Source of the DNA: Sedimentisphaerales bacterium
GTDB taxonomy: Bacteria; Planctomycetota; Phycisphaerae; Sedimentisphaerales; Anaerobacaceae
Direction: 5' to 3'
NCBI GenBank assembly: GCA_016936075.1
Contig: JAFGPS010000143.1
Coordinates: 1-32,676 of the forward strand
Length of the DNA stretch: 32,676 bases
The notes under the pieces: generated by a model
What the model was told of the DNA's origin: nothing
Databases searched by the model: none
Seen by the model: only the letters and a program-made list of their open reading frames with translations
Position numbers and translations under genes: made by a program
Shown here: positions 15,447 to 23,642 of the stretch, one piece after another
How positions within the stretch are numbered: position 1 is the stretch's first letter
Layout: every line of letters begins with the position of its first letter

Positions 15447-15521
15447 AGCAGCAACAATTCTTAATTCCACATTCCCTAAAAAATCCAAAAAAGTTGTTGA
15501 AATCTTCTGATAAATCATTAT

Positions 15522-15545
15522 ACCTATAAAATAATATTTATAGGT
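15522..15545. promoter_or_regulatory. Perfect 9-base inverted repeat upstream of the membrane protein gene
   Basis: ACCTATAAA (15522-15530) and TTTATAGGT (15537-15545) are perfect inverted copies separated by six bases. They lie about 38 bases before the ATG at 15584, where an operator or a leader hairpin would be expected. The AT-rich stem and lack of a T-run argue against a terminator. Confidence 0.4.
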
Positions 15546-15583
15546 TAAAAGAAGAGTTTGTGACCTTTATGAAAGGATGCAAT

Positions 15584-16852
15584 ATGGCCGGAGGTAACCT
15601 GGTATCAATAGTATTTGATGAATTACTATTTCTGAAAATATTCGGAGCTTTCAGAATGGCAATTCAGCCAACCAAGCTCATTATCACTTCATCAGCACTG
15701 GCAATGATTTGCCTTACTGGATGGGCAATGGACTTCAGCCAATCTGTCGCTGTTACTCGCGACAGAAATAACAAAATTGTACTATCAGAGCTTCAGGTTT
15801 ACATTGACAACTTTACTCACAAAGGTGTACGAGCAGAAATAGATATATTTCGAGAACATAGTGACCGCAGCGGCGTATTTAAAATCCTGTGGAGATCGTC
15901 AGCTACATGTTTTAAAAAAGCAGTAAACTCTGTTTTCGAGCGTAGTATCACAGGAGTAGTGGATAGTATAAAAGATTTTTATATATCGTTGGAATGGGCA
16001 ATCAGGTACCATTTTATATACTGTGGTATTTTCTTTATAATAGTACTTGCGGTCCTCTCAGCAGCAGGAGGTGCAATTTGCAGGATAGCGGCTCTCCAAA
16101 ATGCAAGGGGTGAAAAACCCGGCATAAGTGAAGCAATTCGTTTCAGTACGAAAAGATTCATGAGCTTGTTTAAGGCACCTCTTGTACCAGTTTTTATTAT
16201 TCTTTCTATCGGGATATGTATTTTTATCATAGGGCTTTTAGGAAATATCCCGAAAGTTGGCGAAATAATAATCGGCCTGAGCATACCAATGGCACTTTTT
16301 GCAGGGACTCTCATCGCGGCGATATTAATTGGAGCTATCATAGGTTTCAACCTTATGTACCCGGCGGTTGCATATGACGGCTCAGACAGCTTCGATTCTA
16401 TCAGCAGGTCTTTCAGCTATGTATATGCAAAGCCTTGGAGTATGCTTTTCTATACTGCAATCGCCGGAATCTATGGTTCCATCTGCTACACTTTTGTTCG
16501 CATTGTCGCTTTTTTAGCATTAATTGTCACTCACACGTTTATGCAGGCTGTAGTCTGGACGACAAATAGTGATGGAAATATCAACAAACTCGATGCAATC
16601 TGGCCCAAGCCAACATTTATTAATTTTTACGATCCGACACTAATTTCTCCTGAAACATTACCCGAAAAAATCGGAGCGGCCCTTATCTACTTTTTCGTTT
16701 TGATTGTTATCGGAATGGTCGTCTCTTTTATCATCAGTTTCTATTTTTCCGCAAACACGATTATCTATTCTCTCTTACGGAATAAAGTTGATAATACAGC
16801 TATTGATAATGTTTACACATATCATAACGAAAAAGACAGTAACTCAATATAA
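15584..16852 (+). CDS. Multi-pass inner-membrane protein of unknown function
   Basis: 422 residues from the ATG at 15584, chosen over the GTG at 15560 because AAAGGA sits six bases upstream. About six hydrophobic segments: near residues 32-48, 150-175, 205-235, 240-275, 295-325 and 365-395. An FRMAIQPTKLIITSSALAM block leads into the first helix, and a soluble loop of about 100 residues separates the first and second helices. A domain of glycine-rich helices follows. I do not recognise a catalytic motif. Proteins with an 'F-R-x-A-I-x-P-x-K-L' N-terminus are, as I recall, widespread in Planctomycetota and uncharacterised. It stands alone between yacG and the convergent esterase gene. Confidence 0.7.
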   Translation: MAGGNLVSIVFDELLFLKIFGAFRMAIQPTKLIITSSALAMICLTGWAMDFSQSVAVTRDRNNKIVLSELQVYIDNFTHKGVRAEIDIFREHSDRSGVFKILWRSSATCFKKAVNSVFERSITGVVDSIKDFYISLEWAIRYHFIYCGIFFIIVLAVLSAAGGAICRIAALQNARGEKPGISEAIRFSTKRFMSLFKAPLVPVFIILSIGICIFIIGLLGNIPKVGEIIIGLSIPMALFAGTLIAAILIGAIIGFNLMYPAVAYDGSDSFDSISRSFSYVYAKPWSMLFYTAIAGIYGSICYTFVRIVAFLALIVTHTFMQAVVWTTNSDGNINKLDAIWPKPTFINFYDPTLISPETLPEKIGAALIYFFVLIVIGMVVSFIISFYFSANTIIYSLLRNKVDNTAIDNVYTYHNEKDSNSI

Positions 16853-16945
16853 TAAAATCTTCTTTCGTTTTGATTAAACAAAATAAGAAGTCATTGTGTC
16901 AAAAACATTTCTAATATAGCACTGGTTTTAATGAATAAGACAAAC

Positions 16946-18499
16946 CTATTTCGCCCATGCATCTCCTTCTGGCGTCCTTCGCCATGCGAAATATGCATCC
17001 AGAGCTTTTAGCGATTCAGCACTCGGTACCGGCCCTGTATGCGGTGTCTGTGCAAAATACATCACTTCAGGATTATCATCACTGAAAGCCGGCCATTGGG
17101 GAACACCTTCACCGTTTGGATGGCCGTACTTGGCGAAATTCGTCCAATACGTTGCCATAGCTTCTGAAATTTCCTGGTCTGATTGAGACACAGCCTGTCC
17201 ACGTCCGCCCCTTAGATGTTGGAAAACATACGCAACATCCTGGCCGTGCGGCGAACCTCGGTCACCCTGTGGAGGGTGTTGGTCAAAATAGTAATAATAT
17301 GCTTTGCCTTTGCCCATTTTTGACTGAAGTCGTGCCCATATCCATGTATGCCAGCCAAAAGCAGAATCTCGAGCAAGGTCACGAGCAGTTTTTGGAGGTG
17401 TGCCGGAACCGGCGGGATAGGCTTCAATCAGTTCATCCGCAAACTTGCCATACCGTGACTTTACACCTTCTATGTAAGCATCAGAAGTTCTTGGAGGAGA
17501 AAAACTTGCCCCCTCATCTGAGTTGTATCCAACGAGAATCGGAGTGTCATTGAATTTACCTGCTTCGTAAAGTTTGTATTGGTCATCGGGAATTACATAA
17601 CCATCAATAATCGGCCATGAGCCGCCTATGCCTCGGCCGCCCGGAAGTTGGTCTGGAGTAAGTTTGCGCATTTCCTCGATAGATGAAACTCCGGCACTCT
17701 TTACATATTCTTCACCTGCCTTTTCTGCATCTTCAAGACGCTTCTGATTTTCACCCGGAAAGGTAGTTGGCCTTGGAGGGCCGAATGAGCCGCCGCTTTG
17801 CGAAATTGCGCCATGAAACAATCCTTTGGCAAGAGGCGAAGCGCTTAGCATACTAACCGCGATTCCCCCTGCTGATTCGCCGAAAATAGTTACTTTTTTC
17901 GGATCGCCGCCAAATGCAGCAATATTTTCCTTAATCCACTGGAGCCCTGCAATCATATCCAATAGGCCGTAATTGCCTGAAACATGATTCGGACTTTCGG
18001 CACTCAATTCAGGATGCGCCATAAATCCGAGTTGACCGACTCGATAGGCTATACTAACGAGAACAACGCCCTTTTTCGCGAGATTCTCCCCACTATAATT
18101 ACTTTCCGATGTAGAACCTGCACCGAATCCGCCGCCGTATATCCATACAAGTACTGGAACACGGTCATTTGTAAATTCCGCGGGAGTCCATACATTCAAA
18201 TACAGACAATCTTCACTCTTACCTGAGGGAGGATTTCCGCCCTGTATCGGTCCGGGTGCAAATTTGGTTGCGTCCAGAACGCCATCCCAATTTGCGGCTG
18301 GCTGTGGTGCTTTCCAACGAAGCTCACCTACAGGAGGAGCCGCAAACGGGATGCCTTTAAATACATTTAATCCATCTTCCGTAGTGCCCTGTACCAATCC
18401 GCCTTTAACCTTCACAAGTGAAGTTTGAGGTTTCTGCACACTACTGCATCCTGCAACTAATAAGATGGCAATACATATTACAATAACTACATTTTTCAT
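16946..18499 (-). CDS. Secreted lipoprotein carboxylesterase (type B)
   Basis: 517 residues. The ATG at 18499 is preceded by AAGGGAG at eight bases; an upstream ATG at 18517 would place that site inside the gene. A signal peptide ends in the lipobox LVAGC (Cys18), so the enzyme is lipid-anchored outside the cytoplasm. It is a carboxylesterase type B alpha/beta hydrolase: oxyanion motif YGGGF, nucleophile elbow GESAGG with Ser209, acid Glu329 in GYNSDEGAS and His418 in GSPHGQD complete the triad. The family hydrolyses a broad range of carboxylic esters. It lies 50 bases downstream of a GH43 gene in the same operon, so removal of ester substituents from plant or algal polysaccharide is a reasonable guess. 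Confidence 0.9.
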   Translation of the reverse strand: MKNVVIVICIAILLVAGCSSVQKPQTSLVKVKGGLVQGTTEDGLNVFKGIPFAAPPVGELRWKAPQPAANWDGVLDATKFAPGPIQGGNPPSGKSEDCLYLNVWTPAEFTNDRVPVLVWIYGGGFGAGSTSESNYSGENLAKKGVVLVSIAYRVGQLGFMAHPELSAESPNHVSGNYGLLDMIAGLQWIKENIAAFGGDPKKVTIFGESAGGIAVSMLSASPLAKGLFHGAISQSGGSFGPPRPTTFPGENQKRLEDAEKAGEEYVKSAGVSSIEEMRKLTPDQLPGGRGIGGSWPIIDGYVIPDDQYKLYEAGKFNDTPILVGYNSDEGASFSPPRTSDAYIEGVKSRYGKFADELIEAYPAGSGTPPKTARDLARDSAFGWHTWIWARLQSKMGKGKAYYYYFDQHPPQGDRGSPHGQDVAYVFQHLRGGRGQAVSQSDQEISEAMATYWTNFAKYGHPNGEGVPQWPAFSDDNPEVMYFAQTPHTGPVPSAESLKALDAYFAWRRTPEGDAWAK

Positions 18500-18549
18500 A
18501 ACAATGACTCCCTTCATTATAAAATGTAACTTTTTGCAGTTATTAATTT

Positions 18550-19764
18550 TTATGGATTATATCTTTCACCGAGTACAAGCTTGTCGCCTGAATCATCGAT
18601 TTCATATAACTGAGGCTTACGTCCTGTCCCTGCATCATGATGTATAATAAACAATTTCTTGCCTTCGAATGTAGTGAAAATCATACCATGACCGGAATTG
18701 TCACCTTTAAATGCCTTTTCTTCCTGAACCCATGGCCCTTTAATCGAACCTGATTCGGAATATGCGACACCCTGTGCGTAACGATTCTCACCCCAGCTTG
18801 ACCATAACATACCAAGTTTTCCGGTTTTTGTTTTGAACATTTGAGGTCCGTCTGTAACCCAGCCGGGCATTTTCAAACCGAAGGTTGCTTCGCCGATACT
18901 GTTCATTTCTTTGGACCATGCAGCTTCACTTGCACGGAAGATTGTTGTAGGTTCCGCGGTACGATGTGTAAGGTCATCTGAAAGCGGCATATATGCCATA
19001 GTACCATCGATAAGCTGCGTCCATTCGTGAACTACTACCATATACCATGTACCATCTTCTTCATACAGAGTACCATCAATAATGTCCCAATCTTTCGGTC
19101 CGAGACAAAAATCCTGCTCTTTAACTAATGGAGTATAAGTTCCTTCGACTTTATCAGAGACTAAAATCTGTGTCTGGTTTGTAGGAACATTGTAACGGCG
19201 TGGTACATTTTCAATTAAATTGCTATGGTCACTATATGTGCCGGTATAATAGTATTTATCGCCGATTTTGTAAATTTCAGGTGCTGCTACGAAGTTTCCC
19301 TGCATCCATGTTCCTGAAATGTCGGTAACCTGGCCGGGCACCGATTCCCAAGTTTTAAAATCTTTACTCTTATATAAGCGTCCGCCACTACCGGTCAGGT
19401 AATAAGTTTTGCTTGCTTCATCGGGAAAAACAAATGGGTCACTCATTGAAAGTGAATCAAAAGGAACTGCCTGAGCTTGTCCACCAGCGCCGGCCCCTCT
19501 TCCTCTTCCCATCATCATTGGCATTCCCTGACCCTGGCCGCCGCCTTGTCGTTGACCTCTTCTTGCCCCGCTTCTTGCTCCAACACCAGCTCCACCGCCG
19601 CCGCCAGCCGGAGGCTGGAAACCACCGAAGTTTCTTTGCCCGGGAGTAGCTCGAGGTGCCTGTTCACCCGGGACAACCGGTTCTTTCTCATTTGTCTGAG
19701 CAATAGTTATTTCTATCAAGAAAATAGCCACTAACATTGCAATTAAAAAAAATCTGTTCTTCAT
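18550..19764 (-). CDS. Secreted glycoside hydrolase family 43 protein
   Basis: 404 residues. AAAGGAA precedes the ATG, and a signal peptide runs to about residue 22 (IEITIAQ). Residues about 48-102 are a low-complexity linker of Gly, Arg, Gln and Ala with a short Met run. The rest is a GH43-type five-bladed propeller: SDPFVF with the candidate catalytic-base Asp, AAPEIYKIGDKYYYTGTYS, DGTLYEEDGTWYMVVVHEW, VTDGPQMFKTKTGKLGMLWSSW, and a final SGHGMIF...LFIIHHD blade. GH43 enzymes act on arabinan, xylan or galactan side chains; the exact substrate cannot be read here. The downstream carboxylesterase is in the same operon. The Arg/Gly-rich linker is unusual for a secreted enzyme. Confidence 0.85.
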   Translation of the reverse strand: MKNRFFLIAMLVAIFLIEITIAQTNEKEPVVPGEQAPRATPGQRNFGGFQPPAGGGGGAGVGARSGARRGQRQGGGQGQGMPMMMGRGRGAGAGGQAQAVPFDSLSMSDPFVFPDEASKTYYLTGSGGRLYKSKDFKTWESVPGQVTDISGTWMQGNFVAAPEIYKIGDKYYYTGTYSDHSNLIENVPRRYNVPTNQTQILVSDKVEGTYTPLVKEQDFCLGPKDWDIIDGTLYEEDGTWYMVVVHEWTQLIDGTMAYMPLSDDLTHRTAEPTTIFRASEAAWSKEMNSIGEATFGLKMPGWVTDGPQMFKTKTGKLGMLWSSWGENRYAQGVAYSESGSIKGPWVQEEKAFKGDNSGHGMIFTTFEGKKLFIIHHDAGTGRKPQLYEIDDSGDKLVLGERYNP

Positions 19765-19908
19765 AATAATAGTTCCTTTCCTCTAAACAAGATATTCTCC
19801 TCTAATACGAACAATTTTACGAAAATAATCCGGTCCTTTTCTTCATATAACGTTATTAATCTTACCGAACTATCACTGAAGATTCAAGAGTTTTTTTTCA
19901 AAACAGCT

Positions 19909-19938
19909 TTCACAAGAATTCTAAACTGTTGATATAAT
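19909..19938 (+). promoter_or_regulatory. Candidate promoter for the 4,6-dehydratase gene
   Basis: TTCACA (19909-19914) and a perfect TATAAT (19933-19938) are 18 bases apart. The gene starts at 19985, giving a leader of about 40 bases. It is the only good -10 in the divergent intergenic region between this gene and the GH43 operon. Confidence 0.45.
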
Positions 19939-19984
19939 TACGGTTGTAGTTAATCAGAGTTTACTTTATGACGATAAATCCCCT

Positions 19985-21931
19985 ATGGTTGAAATACAGG
20001 CACATACTGCGCCAAAAGACAGGCATAACAAGACGGCAATGTTACCAGCATTGCCTCCTGCGATATTAGTTCGTTTTCGCAAGCCGCTTATTATACTTGC
20101 GCATGCATTTATCTTTGCGGCCTCGCTGATGCTCTCATTTCTGCTTATCCATAATATGCAGTTCAAAAAAGCCTGGCTCATCGACCTGTATCCTACGTTA
20201 ATCTTTTTTTTCCTTGTTATTAAGCTCCCTCTTTTCGGACTATTCAAACAATACCAGGGCTGGTGGCGATACGTTGGAATTTCAGACCTCGTTGGAATCG
20301 TACGCGCGTCATTTACAAGCACGCTGATTATCGTAATTGTATGGTTTGCGCTTGGTTATACAAACTTCGCGCGTACTTACCTGCCTATCGGAATGGAAGA
20401 GCCCGCCGAAGGTGTTTGCATGGCGGACTTGTTCGCGACAATTATGCTTCTTGCCGGCCTGCGAATGGTACTTCGATTGTATTATGAAGCATCTCAGACG
20501 ATTGAAAGAGGCAGACTGAAAAGATTCCTCGTAGTTGGAGCAGGCAATGCGGGCGAATCACTGATACGAGAAATACACCGCATGCCAGTCGTAAAATATG
20601 AAGTTATCGGTCTCATCGACGACGACCCGGCAAAGCAAAGAACACATATTCACGGCATCCCGGTAATCGGTACAGTGGAACAATTGCCGCGAATTTGCAG
20701 CGAGCAGAAAATAGATGAAATCGCAATCGCAATTCCCTCGGCTAAACACAAACAGCTCAGGCGAGTTATACAGGTTTGCGAAGGTACGAAAATCAAGTTC
20801 AGTACAGTTCCTTCCATAACAGATATCGCATCGGGAAAATTGCGAGTTTCTCAAATCCGTAATATTGATATTAGTGACCTTCTCGGAAGAGAAGAAGTCC
20901 AACTTGAACTTGATTCAATCGAATCTTTCGCGAAAGATAAAGTTATTCTCGTTACAGGTGCCGGCGGCTCAATCGGCTCGGAAATGTGCAGGCAATTATG
21001 TCACTTCAATCCGAAACAATTGCTTCTCTTAGAGCAGGCGGAAAATCCCCTCTTCTACATCGAGCGAGAGTTGAGGAAGAACTTTGCTTCGGTTCCTATC
21101 GAGCCAATAATTTGCAACATTACAGACAAGGTACACATCGAGCAGGTTTTCGCAAATTACAAACCTGAAGTAGTAATACACGCGGCCGCTCATAAACATG
21201 TCCCGCTCATGGAACTCAATCCATCGCAGGCAATAAAAAATAATGTAGCCGGAACAATGATTGTCGCAGACGCCGCGGAAAAGTTCGGCACGTTAAATTT
21301 TGTAATGATTAGCACTGATAAAGCCGTGAATCCGACAAGCATTATGGGCTCGTCAAAACGTGTCGCGGAAATGTATATACAGGATTTGAGCAGAACGAGC
21401 AAAACGCATTTCGTTACAGTAAGATTCGGAAATGTGCTTGGCTCGGAAGGTTCGGTAATTCCGATTTTCAAAAAGCAAATCGCAGAAGGCGGACCCGTCA
21501 CTGTCACTCACCCTGACATGAAACGCTACTTCATGACAATACCTGAAGCAAGCAAGCTCGTATTACAGGCGGCTACGATGGGAAAAGGCGGCGAGATTTT
21601 CGTACTTGAAATGGGCGAGCCGGTTAAAATCGTTGACCTTGCGAAAGAACTTATAACTCTTAGCGGATTCAGTCCGGAAGAAGATATAGAAATTAAATTT
21701 ACGAATCTCAGACCCGGGGAAAAATTGTTCGAAGAACTATCAATCGAAGGCGAAGACATGCAAAGAACAAGACATCCTAAAATCAGCATATGGAAAAACA
21801 TCCCGATGGACAGAGACAAACTGCGAGAAGGAATTAACGAACTCATCGAAATTGCTTCAAAACAGGAAAATGGACAAATCAAAAATAAAATAAAATCACT
21901 CGTTCCTGAATATAAAAACAACCAAAATTAA
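19985..21931 (+). CDS. Membrane nucleotide-sugar 4,6-dehydratase (WbpM/PglF/CapD type)
   Basis: 648 residues. Four membrane helices in residues 35-165 are followed by a first Rossmann domain (GAGNAGES from 185) and a second, catalytic SDR domain with GAGGSIGSE from 325. The catalytic segment reads STDKAVNPTSIMGSSKRVAE; Thr444, Met454 and Lys458 take the place of the usual Tyr-x3-Lys, as in WbpM, PglF and FlaA1-type 4,6-dehydratases. The expected reaction is UDP-GlcNAc to UDP-4-keto-6-deoxy sugar, the first step towards bacillosamine, QuiNAc or FucNAc. It acts at the inner membrane in polysaccharide or glycan synthesis. It lies eight kilobases from a UDP-sugar 6-dehydrogenase, but the two genes are separated by the export operon. 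Lengths and domains are complete. Confidence 0.92.
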   Translation: MVEIQAHTAPKDRHNKTAMLPALPPAILVRFRKPLIILAHAFIFAASLMLSFLLIHNMQFKKAWLIDLYPTLIFFFLVIKLPLFGLFKQYQGWWRYVGISDLVGIVRASFTSTLIIVIVWFALGYTNFARTYLPIGMEEPAEGVCMADLFATIMLLAGLRMVLRLYYEASQTIERGRLKRFLVVGAGNAGESLIREIHRMPVVKYEVIGLIDDDPAKQRTHIHGIPVIGTVEQLPRICSEQKIDEIAIAIPSAKHKQLRRVIQVCEGTKIKFSTVPSITDIASGKLRVSQIRNIDISDLLGREEVQLELDSIESFAKDKVILVTGAGGSIGSEMCRQLCHFNPKQLLLLEQAENPLFYIERELRKNFASVPIEPIICNITDKVHIEQVFANYKPEVVIHAAAHKHVPLMELNPSQAIKNNVAGTMIVADAAEKFGTLNFVMISTDKAVNPTSIMGSSKRVAEMYIQDLSRTSKTHFVTVRFGNVLGSEGSVIPIFKKQIAEGGPVTVTHPDMKRYFMTIPEASKLVLQAATMGKGGEIFVLEMGEPVKIVDLAKELITLSGFSPEEDIEIKFTNLRPGEKLFEELSIEGEDMQRTRHPKISIWKNIPMDRDKLREGINELIEIASKQENGQIKNKIKSLVPEYKNNQN

Positions 21932-21947
21932 CCTTACAAGAGGTTAA
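21928..21947 (+). terminator. Weak hairpin at the end of the 4,6-dehydratase gene
   Basis: TTAACCT (21928-21934) and AGGTTAA (21941-21947) form a perfect seven-base stem that includes the stop codon. The downstream sequence is AT-rich but has no clean T-run, so termination would be weak. Confidence 0.3.
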
Positions 21948-22057
21948 GCATATAATTTAATTTTGTTGATAAAAAGATTATTCCTGTATATATTCTTATC
22001 ATACGCATTAATTACTTATTACAGAATAGTAAGCCTTTTAATGAAAGGAGCAATACT

Positions 22058-22918
22058 ATGATTAATCTTCACAAAGCTTCGACCCTCAGGATATCATTAA
22101 TTTTATGTTTGATTATCTTTTCCGCTTCGTGCGCATCATTGGATACCAAAGCACCGGAAGGAGTAACTCCTAAAAATATTATTGTTCTCGATGATATTAC
22201 ATATCGCTCCGGCGATAGCGAGGCATGGAAACTCGATTTAGCGATGCTCGAGCCTTCAGGAGATGAATTGCGACCCGCTCTTGTGATTATTCACGGCGGC
22301 GGCTGGAACGCCGGTGACAAGCGTGACAGGCCCTATCGCTCGATGCTGCTTGATTACGCTCTAAAAGGTTATGTCACTATCTCAGTGAATTACAGGCTCA
22401 CTCGTGAAGCTCCATTACCTGCATGTATCGAAGACTGTAAATGCGCCGTACGATGGCTAAAGGCGCACGCAAAGGAATATAAAGTTGATACAAATCGTAT
22501 CGTTGCTTACGGGCATTCAGCCGGAGCACATCTTGTGTTAATGCTCGGCTTGTGCGGTCCTGAAGCAGGTCTTGAAGGCGATGGAGGCTGGAACGAATAT
22601 TCAAGCAGTATTACCGCGGTTGCGGGAGGTTCTCCGCCGACTGAAATGTCAGCCCGATATGGAGATGCAGAAAAATACTCGCCAATCACATACGTTAACT
22701 CTAACGCTCTGCCAATTCTTCTCATTCAGGGCACTGCCGATCCTATTGTCCGCAAAGAAGTCACTGACAGGTTTATCGAGAAAATGAAAACCGTAGGCGC
22801 AAAAGACTTTCGCTATGAAGTTGTCGAAGGTGCAGTACATGATGTTGCCTATAACAACTATCTCGATATAACTTCAAAAGCGATAGATGATTTCTTTAAT
22901 GACGTTCTCGCGAAATAA
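22058..22918 (+). CDS. Lipoprotein alpha/beta hydrolase (BD-FAE-like esterase)
   Basis: 286 residues with AAAGGAG upstream. The signal peptide ends at a lipobox-like FSASC (Cys25), so the protein should be a lipid-anchored envelope esterase. The fold motifs are complete: oxyanion HGGGW at 79-83, nucleophile GHSAG with Ser154, Asp228 in QGTADPI and His261 in GAVHDVAY. The HGGGW-NAGDKRD arrangement is that of the BD-FAE/lipase-esterase group, whose members remove acetyl or feruloyl groups from carbohydrates or act on small esters. It converges on the transglutaminase-like gene, with 25 bases between their stops. It may belong functionally with the polysaccharide genes upstream. Confidence 0.88.
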   Translation: MINLHKASTLRISLILCLIIFSASCASLDTKAPEGVTPKNIIVLDDITYRSGDSEAWKLDLAMLEPSGDELRPALVIIHGGGWNAGDKRDRPYRSMLLDYALKGYVTISVNYRLTREAPLPACIEDCKCAVRWLKAHAKEYKVDTNRIVAYGHSAGAHLVLMLGLCGPEAGLEGDGGWNEYSSSITAVAGGSPPTEMSARYGDAEKYSPITYVNSNALPILLIQGTADPIVRKEVTDRFIEKMKTVGAKDFRYEVVEGAVHDVAYNNYLDITSKAIDDFFNDVLAK

Positions 22919-22943
22919 TAAAGTTGAATAAGATAATGTGAGT

Positions 22944-23642
22944 TTATTCTTGTTTACCTTTATCAACTTGAGGAATGCTTGTTTTTCTAATTTGTTTTCT
23001 TACAACCTTAAAATAAGGAAGAAGGATTATCATATATAACACCTTTAACATAAGTGAGATCTGGTAATAAAGCCATTCCCATATATAAAAAAGCAACTTC
23101 AATATCGGAAGTTTAAATTCTTTCTTTTCATGAATGAAATAATGTATGGATTTACCATCCCATCCAACAGAGCCTTTTGGTTCGTATCTTGCGACACTCA
23201 GACGCGGTAATCTTTTACGAAAATACATGAGAGGTTCTACTAAATACTGTTTTCCATCTTTTTCCATTGTTACCCAAGCATGACCTTCACCATATTTCCC
23301 TGCTCGCCCAACAACATAGCGGCTTTTGTATCCCATCTCAATCAGTTGACGCCACGTCCATAATGCAAAATCATCACAATCGCCTTTTTTTCTTGTTTCA
23401 AATTCTTCAGGAGGCATCCAATAGTCTTCTTTATTAAATTGCTCCTTATCTGATACATAACTACAACCACGAAGAAACTTTCTTAGTTCTTTAATATTTT
23501 TACAGTAAACTGATAAAGGTTGAGAAACATAACGTTCCATCGGAAAAGTTGCCAGAAAAAGTTTTTTTCTTTTTCGAGATGATGGCGATCCAGTTGGCCT
23601 TCCCTCAAAATCATATAATTCTTTAATAATTTCCGCGATCAT
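22944..23642 (-). CDS. Transglutaminase-like cysteine protein with C-terminal membrane segments
   Basis: 232 residues. The papain-like transglutaminase core is readable: Cys89 in KKGDCDDFALW, His121 in GEGHAWVTM and an acidic partner at Glu136 in VEP, so the active site appears intact. A hydrophobic stretch at about 175-215 gives one or two membrane segments, followed by a basic tail. There is no signal peptide at the front. Similar proteins act as cysteine proteases, such as LapG-type proteases that release surface adhesins, or as peptide ligases. The start codon directly abuts the stop of the SecA-like gene (TAAATG), so it is translationally coupled to it and is the last gene of the export operon. 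Function is inferred from context. Confidence 0.75.
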   Translation of the reverse strand: MIAEIIKELYDFEGRPTGSPSSRKRKKLFLATFPMERYVSQPLSVYCKNIKELRKFLRGCSYVSDKEQFNKEDYWMPPEEFETRKKGDCDDFALWTWRQLIEMGYKSRYVVGRAGKYGEGHAWVTMEKDGKQYLVEPLMYFRKRLPRLSVARYEPKGSVGWDGKSIHYFIHEKKEFKLPILKLLFYIWEWLYYQISLMLKVLYMIILLPYFKVVRKQIRKTSIPQVDKGKQE

